NCBI RefSeq assembly: GCF_013407955.1
Contig: NZ_JACCBU010000001.1
Location: 6,138,001 to 6,202,000, forward strand
DNA from: Microlunatus parietis
GTDB taxonomy: Bacteria; Actinomycetota; Actinomycetes; Propionibacteriales; Propionibacteriaceae
DNA length: 64,000 bases
Direction of reading: 5' to 3'
Below the pieces are notes generated by a model. The model did not search any database. It was not told where the DNA came from and worked only from the letters and a program-made list of their open reading frames with translations. The first letter of the stretch is position 1. The number at the start of each line of letters is the position of its first letter. The position numbers and the translations under genes were made by a program. This document shows, in pieces, positions 16,147 to 24,715 of the stretch.

Positions 16147-17067
16147 TCAGCGCAGCGCACCGGCGGCGAGACCGCCGACGATGCGTCGCTGCGCCAGGAA
16201 GAAGATGATCAACATCGGTAGTGCCGTGATCACGGTGCCGGCCATCACGGCACCCCAGTTGGTGTAGCCCTCCTCGGAGCGGAGGAACATCAGGCCGATC
16301 GGCAGGGTGCGCATGGTGACCGTGTTGGTCGCGATCAGTGGCCAGACGAAGTCGTTCCACTTGCCGATCAGAATGATCAAGGTGGCGGTGATGATCATGG
16401 GACGGGACAGCGGCAGCACCAGATGGATCAGCCGGTAGAGGTGCCCGGCGCCGTCCAGGGTCATCGCGTCGGTCAGCTCGGCGGAGATCCGGCGCATCTG
16501 CTGCAGCAGCAGGAACATCGCGAACGCGGTGCCGATCCCGGGCAGGATCAGCCCTTGGTAGGTGTTGATCCAGCCGAGGTGGCCGATCGTGATGTAGTTG
16601 ACCAGCAGCGTGACGTGGCCGGGCAGCATCAGCGACCCGAGCATCAGCAGCAGCACCGGGCGCTTCCAGCGGAACGGCACGAAGGCGAAGGCGTACGCGC
16701 TCATGATCGCCAACAGCAGTTCCAGGGTGGTGCCGACCGAGGTCGTGATCACCGAGTTGAGCAGGAACCGGTCGAACGGCGCGGCCTGCCAGGCCTCGGC
16801 GAAATTCTCGAAGCGGGGCAACGCCGGCAGCCAGGTGACCGGATAGGTGTAGATCTCCTCCGGCGCCTTGAGGGCGGTGCTGAACAGCCAGTAGAGCGGG
16901 ATCGCGAACACGCCCAGCGTGATCACGAGCAACGGGTAGAGCAGCAGCCGCGGTCCGAACCACCGGCGCCGGCGGCGGGTTGCCGGGCCGGCCAGCGACG
17001 GGTTGGGGCCGGGCGTGACCTGGCGGGTGGGTTCGGTGGTGCGGGCGGAGATCGGGGGAGCGCTCAC
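16147..17067 (-). CDS. sugar ABC transporter permease, UgpE/MalG type
   Basis: 306 residues starting at a GTG that overlaps the upstream permease stop (GTGA). Six membrane segments are visible, with the EAA-loop sequence ELTDAMTLDGAGHLYRLIHLVLPLSRPM at about residues 195-222 and the conserved ending FLAQRRIVGGLAAGALR. It pairs with the 17064-18023 permease to form the channel, and the cognate receptor is encoded next. No ATPase gene is in this operon either, consistent with a shared MsiK-like ATPase elsewhere. Confidence 0.92.
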   Translation of the reverse strand: MSAPPISARTTEPTRQVTPGPNPSLAGPATRRRRRWFGPRLLLYPLLVITLGVFAIPLYWLFSTALKAPEEIYTYPVTWLPALPRFENFAEAWQAAPFDRFLLNSVITTSVGTTLELLLAIMSAYAFAFVPFRWKRPVLLLMLGSLMLPGHVTLLVNYITIGHLGWINTYQGLILPGIGTAFAMFLLLQQMRRISAELTDAMTLDGAGHLYRLIHLVLPLSRPMIITATLIILIGKWNDFVWPLIATNTVTMRTLPIGLMFLRSEEGYTNWGAVMAGTVITALPMLIIFFLAQRRIVGGLAAGALR

Positions 17068-18023
17068 TGGTAATGCACCGTCCGATCGCCGATCCGCAGC
17101 TGGATCACCGTGAGGGCGAGCAGCAGCAGGAACATCAGCGTCGCCGAAGCCGCCGACATGCCGATGTCGAAGTCGCGGAACGCCGTCGCGTAGATCAGCC
17201 AGCTCAGCGTGGTGCTGGAGTCGCCGGGCCCGCCCTCGGTCAGGGTGGCGATGATGTCAAACGCCTGCGCCGCCCCGATCAGGCCGGTGATCGACAGGAA
17301 CAACGTCGCCGGCGACAGCAGCGGCAGGGTCAGGTTGAGATGCAACCGCCAGCCCGACGCCCCGTCCAGCGAAGCGGCCTCGTACACGTCCTTCGGCAGG
17401 TCCAGGATCGCCGTGTAGTAGATGATCGTGACGAAACCGAGCCGCTGCCACAGGTAGGCCAGCGTGATCGCCCAGACCGACCAGTCCGAGGTCGTCGTCC
17501 AGCGCGGCGAGTCCATCCCGACCAGCTCGAACGCGACCCGGGACAGGCCGTACGTGGGATCGAAGATGAACAGCCAGAGCACGCCGATCGCCGCACCCGG
17601 CAACAGATGCGGCGCGAACGCGATCGTCCGGACGAAGCCGCTGAACCGCAACTTGGCGGCCAGCAGCAGGCCCATCAGGATCCCGCCGACCAGGCTGCCG
17701 ACCGTGCTGATGCCGGTGAAGATCGCGGTGTTGACCAACGCCGAGTGGAACCGGGTGTCGGTGATCATGGACAGGTAGTTCCGCAGGCCGACGAAGGTCG
17801 GTTGCGGGTCGACCAGATCCCACTTGGTCAGGCTGAGATAGACGTTGTAGATCGTCGGCCAGTAGGAGAAGACGAGGATCACGATCAGGTTCGGCGCGAT
17901 CAGGGCGCCGAACAGCAGAGCGTTCCTGAGGTTGTTCCGTCGCCGACGGGTGCGCCGGGTCGGGGCCCCGAGACGTACGCTCTCCGCTCCGGCCCTACCC
18001 CGTTCGGCCGCAAGGGTGCTCAC
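17064..18023 (-). CDS. sugar ABC transporter permease, UgpA/MalF type
   Basis: 319 residues from a GTG at 18023. It has six membrane segments after a ~35-residue basic N-terminus, the periplasmic-side loop YLSLTKWDLVDPQPTFVGLRNY, and the EAA motif EAASLDGASGWRLHLNLTLPLL at about 215-236. It is the first gene of the permease-permease-receptor operon. The start has only a weak purine-rich site. The ~165 bases upstream carry two stacked perfect inverted repeats (18148-18208) that are the likely operators. The substrate is probably an oligosaccharide or polyol, not assignable from sequence. Confidence 0.92.
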   Translation of the reverse strand: MSTLAAERGRAGAESVRLGAPTRRTRRRRNNLRNALLFGALIAPNLIVILVFSYWPTIYNVYLSLTKWDLVDPQPTFVGLRNYLSMITDTRFHSALVNTAIFTGISTVGSLVGGILMGLLLAAKLRFSGFVRTIAFAPHLLPGAAIGVLWLFIFDPTYGLSRVAFELVGMDSPRWTTTSDWSVWAITLAYLWQRLGFVTIIYYTAILDLPKDVYEAASLDGASGWRLHLNLTLPLLSPATLFLSITGLIGAAQAFDIIATLTEGGPGDSSTTLSWLIYATAFRDFDIGMSAASATLMFLLLLALTVIQLRIGDRTVHYQ

Positions 18024-18147
18024 GGCCGCTGATCATGATCGGACAAGGTAACGCCGCGGCCCTCGGTCCGTGGACCGGCGGTGAACGGGCCCGGAACGCG
18101 CCGGCAGGCTGGCGAACCGCCTCAGCCGCCCCACCGCACCAGGTTTC

Positions 18148-18187
18148 CTGGCGCTTTACCAGGAAAGCAACTCTGGTAAAGCGCCAG
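18148..18187. promoter_or_regulatory. 15-base inverted repeat upstream of sugar ABC operon
   Basis: CTGGCGCTTTACCAG at 18148-18162 is repeated as its exact reverse complement at 18173-18187, separated by ten bases. The CTTTACCA element resembles half-sites of LacI-type operators. The location between the ends of two minus-strand units (valS end, permease start) allows either an operator for the ABC operon or a transcription-terminating hairpin. The T-run follows on the plus strand, where no gene is being terminated, so I favour an operator. Confidence 0.55.
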
Positions 18188-18208
18188 TTTTTCACGTTAC
18201 GTGAAAAA
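18188..18208. promoter_or_regulatory. second perfect inverted repeat, adjacent
   Basis: TTTTTCACG at 18188-18196 and CGTGAAAAA at 18200-18208 form a perfect 9-base inverted repeat around TTA, abutting the previous repeat with no gap. It may be a second operator or, on the minus strand, part of the end of the valS transcript, which stops 15 bases away. The region 18024-18147 otherwise shows nothing I can name. Confidence 0.5.
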
Positions 18209-18222
18209 CCGACCGGCGCCGA

Positions 18223-20826
18223 TCAGGAGGGGTCGGCCAGCGTGACGTCGACGGACAGCTCGCCGTCGCCCGCGACCCACTCGACGTCGCCGGTGATCCG
18301 GCCGACGGCCCGAAGATCGGCCTCGACCGCGCGGACCCGGTCCAGGGTCCCGGCCGGCCCGGCGAACACGGCTCGGGTGATCTCGGTCTTCATCGACACC
18401 TTCGCGGTCGACTTGGCGCCACGGATCGCGATCAGAGCGGCGGCCACGTCGGCCAGCAGCTGGCGGTCACCGGCCTCGGTGTCGAGCTCGTCGACGATCG
18501 GCCAGGTCGCGTGGTGCACCGAGCCCGGCTTCCACCAGGACCAGACCTCTTCGGTGACGTACGGCAGGATCGGCGCGAACAGGCGCAGGATCACGTCCAG
18601 CGCCTGGGTCAGCGCGGCCCGGGCCGAGTCGGCGCCCGCTTCGCCCACGGAGCCGTACGCGCGTTCCTTGACCAGTTCGAGGTAGTCGTCGCAGAACTGC
18701 CAGAAGAACCGTTCGGTCACCTCGAGCGCCGTCGTGTAGTCGTACGCGTCGAAGTGCTTGGTCGCTGCCGTGATCACCGTACGCAACTCGGCCAGCATGG
18801 CCAGGTCGGCCGGCTCGGTGATCTTCGCGCCGGGCGCCGCCTCGGGGTAGCCGAGGATCAGCTTGCTCGCGTTCAGCACCTTCATCGCGAGCCGCCGGCC
18901 GACCTTCATCTGGGTCTCGTCGAACGGGGAGTCCAGCCCGGGCCGGGCCAGCGCGGCGCGCCAGCGCACGGCGTCGGTGCCGAACTTGTCCAGCACCTCG
19001 GTCGGCACGGTCGCGTTGCCCTTGGACTTGCTCATCTTCTTGCGGTCCGGGTCGGTCACGAAGCCGCTGATCATGGACCGGGCCCAGGGCAGCGAGTCGT
19101 TCTCGAAGTGCGACCTGATCACCCGGTCGAACAGCCAGGTCCGGATGATGTCGTGCGCGTTCGTGTTCAGGTCCATCGGGAACGTGAGCGTGAACAGCTC
19201 CGGGTCCCGTTCCCAGCCGCAGACGATCTGCGGGGTCAGGGACGAGGTGGCCCAGGTGTCCATCACGTCCGGGTCGCCGATGAAGCCGCCGGGCATCCCG
19301 CGTTGATCATCGGCATAGCCGGCCGGGGTGTCGCTGCTCGGGTCGACCGGAAGCGCGGATTCCTCGGCGAACAAGGGATTCGCGTAGTCCGGCTCACCTT
19401 GATCATCGAGCGGGTACCAGACCGGGAACGGCACGCCGAAGAAGCGCTGCCGGGAGATCAGCCAGTCGCCGTTCAGCCCGCCGACCCAGTCCTCGTAGCG
19501 GTGCCGCATGTGCTCCGGCACCCAGCCCAGCTCGCGGCCGCGCTGCAGCAGCCGGTCCCGCAGCTCGGCGTCCCGGCCGCCGTTGCGGATGTACCACTGC
19601 CGGGTGGAGACGATCTCCAGCGGCTTGTCGCCCTTCTCGAAGAAGTTCGCCTTGCGCTGGGTCGGCTTCGGCTCGCCGTCAAGATCACCGGACTCGCGGA
19701 GCAGGCCCACCATCGCCTCGCGGGCGCTGAACGTCGTCTTGCCGGCCAGCTGCTCATACGCCGAGCGGCCGGCCGCCGGGATCCACTCCGGCACCTCGGC
19801 CAGGATCCGGCCGTCCCGCCCGATGATCACCCGGGCCGGCAGCTGCAGCTCCCGCCACCAGGTCACGTCGGTCTGGTCGCCGAACGTACAGCACATCACC
19901 AGGCCGGAGCCGAGGTCCTTCTCCACCAGCGGATGGCTGAGCACCGGCAGTTCCACGCCGAACACGGGGCTGGTCACCGTCTGCCCGACCAGGTCGGTGA
20001 ACCGCTCGTCCTCCGGATGGACCAGCAGCGCCACGCAGGCCGCGATCAGCTCCGGCCGGGTGGTCTCGATGTGCACCGGTCCCTCGGGTGCGTGGAAGGC
20101 GACCCGGTGGAACGCGCCGGGATAGTCCCGGGCCTCCACCTCGGCCTGCGCGATCGCGGACTGGAACGTCACGTCCCACACGGTCGGTGCCTCGGCCAGG
20201 TAGGCCTCGCCGCGCGCCGCGTTGCGCAGGAAGGCCCGCTGAGCCACCGAGATCGAGTCGTCGGAGATCGTCGTGTAGAGCGTCGACCAGTCCACGCTCA
20301 GGCCGACCTGGCGCCACAGGTTCTCGAACGCCTTCTCGTCCACCTCGGTCAATTCGTGGCAGAGCGCGACGAAGTTGCGCCGGCTGATCGGCACCTGGCG
20401 CTTCGGGTCCGGTTTGGCGGGCGGCGTGAAATCGGGGTCGTACGGCACCGTCGGGTCGCACCGGACGCCATAGAAGTTCTGCACCCGGCGCTCGGTGGGC
20501 AGGCCGTTGTCGTCCCAGCCGATCGGGTAGTACACGGACTTGCCGGTCATCCGCTGGTAGCGCGCGATCAGATCCGTGTGGGTGTAGGAGAACACGTGCC
20601 CCACGTGCAGCGACCCGGACACCGTCGGCGGCGGGGTGTCGATGCTGAACACCTGGTCCCGGCGCTCCGGCCGGACGAACGCGTACGTCCCGTCGGCGTC
20701 CCAGCGGGCCGACCACTTGGCCTCCAGCCCCTCCAGCGCCGGCCTCTCCGGCACCGCCCGTACGACGACGGCCTCGGGCGCTGCTGCCGGAGGTGTCGTA
20801 CGGGGTGCTGTCGAGGTATCGGTCAT
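18223..20826 (-). CDS. valS: valyl-tRNA synthetase
   Basis: 867 residues from ATG 20826. It charges tRNA-Val in the cytoplasm. Class I landmarks are the HIGH-type signature GSLHVGHVFSYTH at about residues 75-87, the WDDNGLPTERRV segment, the CP1 editing domain (~190-360, with TTRPELIAA) and KMSKSKGN at about 600-607. The anticodon-binding helical domain includes WQFCDDYLELVKERAYG. The C-terminal coiled-coil of long bacterial ValRS is reduced; the protein belongs to the shorter archaeal-like actinobacterial form. A ~25-residue Ala/Pro/Thr-rich leader precedes the catalytic core. It is divergent from the TetR-ABC exporter genes. Confidence 0.96.
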   Translation of the reverse strand: MTDTSTAPRTTPPAAAPEAVVVRAVPERPALEGLEAKWSARWDADGTYAFVRPERRDQVFSIDTPPPTVSGSLHVGHVFSYTHTDLIARYQRMTGKSVYYPIGWDDNGLPTERRVQNFYGVRCDPTVPYDPDFTPPAKPDPKRQVPISRRNFVALCHELTEVDEKAFENLWRQVGLSVDWSTLYTTISDDSISVAQRAFLRNAARGEAYLAEAPTVWDVTFQSAIAQAEVEARDYPGAFHRVAFHAPEGPVHIETTRPELIAACVALLVHPEDERFTDLVGQTVTSPVFGVELPVLSHPLVEKDLGSGLVMCCTFGDQTDVTWWRELQLPARVIIGRDGRILAEVPEWIPAAGRSAYEQLAGKTTFSAREAMVGLLRESGDLDGEPKPTQRKANFFEKGDKPLEIVSTRQWYIRNGGRDAELRDRLLQRGRELGWVPEHMRHRYEDWVGGLNGDWLISRQRFFGVPFPVWYPLDDQGEPDYANPLFAEESALPVDPSSDTPAGYADDQRGMPGGFIGDPDVMDTWATSSLTPQIVCGWERDPELFTLTFPMDLNTNAHDIIRTWLFDRVIRSHFENDSLPWARSMISGFVTDPDRKKMSKSKGNATVPTEVLDKFGTDAVRWRAALARPGLDSPFDETQMKVGRRLAMKVLNASKLILGYPEAAPGAKITEPADLAMLAELRTVITAATKHFDAYDYTTALEVTERFFWQFCDDYLELVKERAYGSVGEAGADSARAALTQALDVILRLFAPILPYVTEEVWSWWKPGSVHHATWPIVDELDTEAGDRQLLADVAAALIAIRGAKSTAKVSMKTEITRAVFAGPAGTLDRVRAVEADLRAVGRITGDVEWVAGDGELSVDVTLADPS

Positions 20827-20937
20827 AGCGCTCGATCTTACGGAACCCGGCCCGTCGGTCGCACATCCATTGCGCGGCCCCGCCCGTATCTCCCTTGCCG
20901 CCGGGCGCCGCGCGGCGTAACGTACTCAGTGAACGAA

Positions 20938-20952
20938 AAAACATTCTGTTTT
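20938..20952. promoter_or_regulatory. TetR-type operator candidate
   Basis: AAAACATTCTGTTTT is a perfect 6-base inverted repeat around TTC, in the leader ~20 bases before the TetR-family start codon. It is AT-rich inside a GC-rich region. TetR-family genes next to ABC exporters commonly autoregulate through such a site. Confidence 0.55.
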
Positions 20953-20972
20953 CAGAGTCTTCAGGAGGGGTC

Positions 20973-21596
20973 GTGCCGTCGGCGTTCACCGAGCGGGACC
21001 GGGAGCGGATCGAGGGGAAGCTGCTCGAGACCGGCTTCCGGCTGTTCACCACCCAGGGGCTGCGCAAGACCTCGCTGGACGACCTGGTGCGGCCGGCCGG
21101 CATCGCGAAGAGCACCTTCTACCGGTTCTTCGACTCGAAGGAGGAGTTGTACGTCGCGCTGATATTCCGCCAGGTGCCGGAACTGCGCGCGGGGATCCTC
21201 GCCGTCCTCGACGACGAATCGCTCGGCGTCGCCGAACGACTGCGGCGCTACCTGCATGCGGCGCTCGACATCCAGCGGAACAACCCGCTCTATCGACGGC
21301 TGCTGACCCATCCCGACGAGCTCGAACTGGTGGCGGCGAGGACGTCGCCGGACCGGCTCGAGGAGACGAAACGGCTGATCGTCGAGCCGTCCCTGGAATT
21401 CCTGCAGCGCGCCCGCAAGAACGGCGATCTGGTCGACGTCGAACCCGGCATCGTGTTCGGCGTCGTCCAGGCGGTGCTCACCGTGCCGCTCCAGGAGCAG
21501 ATGTTCGACCCGGCGACGTATGAGCCGGCGTTGGACCTGCTGATCGACATCGTGGCGACCGGCTTGACCCGGTCCCACGGAAAGGACCATTCATGA
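20973..21596 (+). CDS. TetR-family transcriptional regulator
   Basis: 207 residues from GTG 20973, chosen because AGGAGGGG directly precedes it; the frame is open further upstream without family similarity. The N-terminal HTH is classic TetR: LLETGFRLFTTQGLRKTSLDDLVRPAGIAKSTFYRFFDSKEELYVAL spans residues ~12-58. The C-terminal ~140 residues are the helical ligand-binding/dimerisation domain. It overlaps the downstream ABC ATPase by four bases (ATGA), so it is the first cistron of the exporter operon. It probably represses it through the inverted repeat at 20938-20952. The inducing ligand is unknown. Confidence 0.93.
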   Translation: MPSAFTERDRERIEGKLLETGFRLFTTQGLRKTSLDDLVRPAGIAKSTFYRFFDSKEELYVALIFRQVPELRAGILAVLDDESLGVAERLRRYLHAALDIQRNNPLYRRLLTHPDELELVAARTSPDRLEETKRLIVEPSLEFLQRARKNGDLVDVEPGIVFGVVQAVLTVPLQEQMFDPATYEPALDLLIDIVATGLTRSHGKDHS

Positions 21597-22450
21597 TCAC
21601 GGTGGAGGGTTTGACCTTCCGCTATCCCGGCAGTGCCGAACCCGCGGTGCGGGGGATGGACTTCGAAGTGGGTCGCGGCGAGATCTTCGGCTTCCTCGGG
21701 CCCAGCGGCGCCGGGAAGTCGACCACGCAGAAGATCTTGATCGGCCTGCTGACCGGGCACGGCGGCCGCATTTCCGTCTGGGGCAAGGAACCCGCCGACT
21801 GGGGCCCGGACTACTACGAGCGGGTCGGCGTCTCGTTCGAGCTGCCGAACCACTACCTGAAGCTCACCGCGCGAGAGAACCTCGAGTTCTTCGCCTCGCT
21901 GTACGCGGGGGTGACCCGTGACCCGCTCGAACTGCTCGACCTGGTCGGGCTGGCCGGCGACGCGGACACTCGGGTGGGCAAGTTCTCCAAGGGGATGCAG
22001 ATGCGGCTGGTGTTCGTCCGCGCGCTGCTGCACAACCCGGAGCTGTTGTTCCTCGACGAGCCGACGTCGGGTCTCGACCCGACCAACGCCCGCAAGGTGA
22101 AGGACCTCGTGCTGGCCGAGAAGGCCCGCGGCAAGACGGTCTTCCTGACCACCCACGACATGGCGACCGCCGACGAACTCTGCGATCGGGTCGCGTTCGT
22201 CGTCGACGGCCGGATCGTCGCGTTGAACTCGCCGCGCGAGCTCAAGGTGGAACGCAGCCAGCGTCGGGTCCGGGTCGAATACCGGGACCGGAGCGGCGAG
22301 TTGGCCCGGCGGGATTTCGGCATGGACCGGCTGGCCGAGGACGACGATTTCCTTGCCCTGTTGAAGAACGAGGCGGTGGAGACGATCCACAGCAAGGAGG
22401 CCACCCTGGACGACGTGTTCGTCGAGGCGACCGGGCGGCGGCTGACGTGA
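21593..22450 (+). CDS. ABC exporter ATP-binding protein
   Basis: 285 residues. It has Walker A GPSGAGKST at about residues 39-47, a signature-like FSKGMQMRL at ~130-138 (S-K-G-M in place of LSGGQ, as in many antibiotic-type exporters), Walker B LLFLDEP followed by TSGLDP, and the switch histidine in TTHD. The C-terminal ~70 residues after the ATPase core are the extension usual in drug/antibiotic exporter ATPases. It couples ATP hydrolysis to the two permeases encoded next (GTGA and ATGA overlaps). The SKG signature variant is common and not disabling. Confidence 0.93.
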   Translation: MITVEGLTFRYPGSAEPAVRGMDFEVGRGEIFGFLGPSGAGKSTTQKILIGLLTGHGGRISVWGKEPADWGPDYYERVGVSFELPNHYLKLTARENLEFFASLYAGVTRDPLELLDLVGLAGDADTRVGKFSKGMQMRLVFVRALLHNPELLFLDEPTSGLDPTNARKVKDLVLAEKARGKTVFLTTHDMATADELCDRVAFVVDGRIVALNSPRELKVERSQRRVRVEYRDRSGELARRDFGMDRLAEDDDFLALLKNEAVETIHSKEATLDDVFVEATGRRLT

Positions 22451-23157
22451 GCCGCCTTGGCGTCGCCCTGCGGGCCGAGTTCCGGCTCCAGTGGCGCTAC
22501 CGCTTCCTGCAGGCAGGCATCTTCTCCGGCTTCATGTGGTTGTTGATCTTGCTGCCGTTGCCGCACGACCTGCGGTCGATGGCCGAGCCGTACGTGATCC
22601 TCGGGGACCTGTCGATCGTCGGCTGGTTCTTCATCGCCGGCGCGGTGTTCTTCGAGAAGGGGGACCGCACCCTGAATGCGCTGGTGGCCACTCCGCTGCG
22701 CTTCAGTGAGTACCTGGCGTCGAAGTTGATCACGTTGATCCTGCTGTCCACCGTGCTGGCGGTCTTCGTCGCGACGGTCACCCACGGCACCGGCTACGAC
22801 CTGCGGCTGCTGCTGCTCGGGGCCGTCCCCGGAACGCTGGTGATGTTGCTGGCCGGTTTCGTCTCCTCGATGCCGTTCACCTCGGTGAGCAACTGGTTCC
22901 TGCCGTCGACGATCCCGCTGGCGGTGCTCACCTTCCCGGCCTTCCATCTGGCCGGGATCCTCGAACAGCCTTGGATGTATGCGATCCCGACCCTGGGCCC
23001 GTTGCTGTTCCTCGGCGCTGCGTTCGGCCAGACCACGCTCGCGGCCTGGCAGATCGCCTACGGCCTGATCTACCCGCTGATCTTCGCCACTCTGCTCTGG
23101 CTGCCGGCCCGCTATCTGTTCGATCGCCACGTCGTGGCCAAGACCGGGGGTGAATGA
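22447..23157 (+). CDS. ABC exporter permease subunit 1
   Basis: 236 residues with six predicted membrane helices (about residues 22-40, 50-72, 98-118, 125-147, 155-175, 200-222) and no EAA motif, as in ABC-2 type exporters. The sequence RTLNALVATPLRFSEYLASKL at about 74-94 is the cytoplasmic coupling element typical of ABC-2 transporters. It overlaps the ATPase gene (GTGA) and the following permease gene (ATGA). The ABC-2 architecture with a TetR repressor suggests export of a toxic small molecule or lipid; the substrate cannot be assigned. Confidence 0.85.
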   Translation: MSRLGVALRAEFRLQWRYRFLQAGIFSGFMWLLILLPLPHDLRSMAEPYVILGDLSIVGWFFIAGAVFFEKGDRTLNALVATPLRFSEYLASKLITLILLSTVLAVFVATVTHGTGYDLRLLLLGAVPGTLVMLLAGFVSSMPFTSVSNWFLPSTIPLAVLTFPAFHLAGILEQPWMYAIPTLGPLLFLGAAFGQTTLAAWQIAYGLIYPLIFATLLWLPARYLFDRHVVAKTGGE

Positions 23158-23891
23158 TCATGAACACGCTGCTGGCGCTGGGGCGCAATGATCTTCGCGG
23201 GATCCGCCGTGAGTCGTTGTTCGCCTTCGTCCTGTTCGCACCGCTCGGCTGGATCGCCCTGGTCAGGTTCGGTACGCCCGCGGCGGCCGCGATGACCGCC
23301 GACCGGTACGGGCTCGATCTGACGCCCTACCACCCGGTGATCCTGACCGGTTTCCTGTTGTTGACCAGCCCGATCGTGGTCGGCGCGCTGGGTGCGTTCC
23401 TGGTCCTGGACGAGCGGGACGGCGGCACCATCGCGGCGCTGCGGGTCTCGCCGGCCCGGATGAGCACGTACCTCGGCTACCGGGCGATCACGGTGGTCGT
23501 GGTCACCGCGCTGTATGTGATCCTCACCCTGCCGGCCTCCGGGTTGCTCCCGCTCGACCAGTGGCCGGCACTGATCCCGGTCGGGCTGCTGGCCGGGCTG
23601 TCCGGCGTGGTGATCTCGCTGGCCCTGCTGGCGTTCGCGCGGAACAAGGTCGAGGGGCTGGCCGGTGTCCGGGCGATCGGGATCGTGGTGGCCGGTCTGC
23701 CCCTGATCCCGTACTTCCTGGGACCGGAATGGCAGTACCCGTTCTGGCTGCTGCCGACCTACTGGCCGGCCAAGGCGTACTGGCTGATCAGCACGGGTGA
23801 TCCGTGGTGGCCGTACCTGATCGGCGGGGTGATCTACCAGCTGCCGCTGATCGCCCTGCTGTACCGCAGATTCCTGCGCAGTCTCGGCTGA
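23154..23891 (+). CDS. ABC exporter permease subunit 2
   Basis: 245 residues with six predicted membrane segments. DERDGGTIAALRVSPARMSTYLGYR at about 85-109 is the ABC-2 coupling element, and FARNKVEGLAGVRAIG at ~162-177 is also typical of this half-transporter family. It likely forms a heterodimer with the preceding permease, driven by the shared ATPase. In-frame ATGs at 23154 and 23160 are both possible starts. It is the end of the TetR-ABC operon. The following 208 bases are AT-richer and probably carry the promoter of the next gene. Confidence 0.85.
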   Translation: MIMNTLLALGRNDLRGIRRESLFAFVLFAPLGWIALVRFGTPAAAAMTADRYGLDLTPYHPVILTGFLLLTSPIVVGALGAFLVLDERDGGTIAALRVSPARMSTYLGYRAITVVVVTALYVILTLPASGLLPLDQWPALIPVGLLAGLSGVVISLALLAFARNKVEGLAGVRAIGIVVAGLPLIPYFLGPEWQYPFWLLPTYWPAKAYWLISTGDPWWPYLIGGVIYQLPLIALLYRRFLRSLG

Positions 23892-24099
23892 GGCCGCGGC
23901 GGATCCCTAATATCACGTGCCATTCGGGTCGTCATTTCTTAATTCCAATTTCAGACGGCCCTCTAGACAGATTTGAGTTGGGTTCGTATGTTTATCGGTC
24001 GTAAGGCCGTGTATCACCTCAGCTCGGGGGATCGAAGGGTCCGACTGCTGGTCCGGAGTCGCCGAAACGACTTCGGAGAACCTATCCCGAGGAGTGATC

Positions 24100-24681
24100 A
24101 TGTCTATCCTTAAGCCATTGGTCAAAGGTGTCGTCGCCGGTGCAGCCGTGCTGGCGACCACCTTCGCCGGCCTCACCACCGCAAGCGCCGAAACCGGAGT
24201 GATCGAGCTCAAGGGCGTCAAGGGTGAACTGACTCGAACCCAGGTCTCGACCTACGTGACCGACAGCCTCGAGTATCAGCTGTATCGCGAACTCAGGGAG
24301 CACGGGGCCACCAAGGCCCAGGCCGCCGTGCTGGCCGACAAGATCACCGATCGATTGAAGAGCCGGGTGAAGACCCAGCTGCCCACCAAGGGAACGGTGA
24401 CCAAGGGGTCCGTGCGCAAGCTCGAGGCGTCCATGGAACGCGATCTCGAGCGGACGATGGGCACCAAGGTCGATCTGAAACTCGACCGCGGAACGCTCGC
24501 ACCGACGCTCGATCTGCCGGGCGGTCTCGACCTCGCCGGACTGCTGGGCAAGGTGCTCGGCCTGGTCGGCAGCCTGCTGGACACCGTGATCGGGCTGCTG
24601 GGTGGCCTCGGTGGCGGCGGATTGCCGGAACTGCCGGAGCTCCCGGAGTTGCCGGAACCGGAACTGCCGGTCGGTGAATGA
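24100..24681 (+). CDS. small secreted protein with proline-rich tail, unknown function
   Basis: 193 residues from ATG 24100, with GAGGAG six bases upstream. A signal peptide (LVKGVVAGAAVLATTFAGLTTASA) predicts export, with cleavage after about residue 30. The mature part begins with ETGVIELKGVKGELTRTQV and has an alpha-helical, charged middle (about 45-130, with DKITDRLKSRVKTQL), then a Gly/Leu-rich stretch that could be a hydrophobic helix (LAGLLGKVLGLVGSLLDTVIGLLGG). It ends in PEL repeats (LPELPELPELPEPELP). The hydrophobic segment plus the Pro-rich tail suggest cell-envelope association. I recognise no family. It stands alone behind a ~200-base AT-rich leader with no clear hexamers. Confidence 0.7.
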   Translation: MSILKPLVKGVVAGAAVLATTFAGLTTASAETGVIELKGVKGELTRTQVSTYVTDSLEYQLYRELREHGATKAQAAVLADKITDRLKSRVKTQLPTKGTVTKGSVRKLEASMERDLERTMGTKVDLKLDRGTLAPTLDLPGGLDLAGLLGKVLGLVGSLLDTVIGLLGGLGGGGLPELPELPELPEPELPVGE

Positions 24682-24715
24682 GTCCGAGTTGAATCCTTCG
24701 GCGGCGGCTGCGCGG

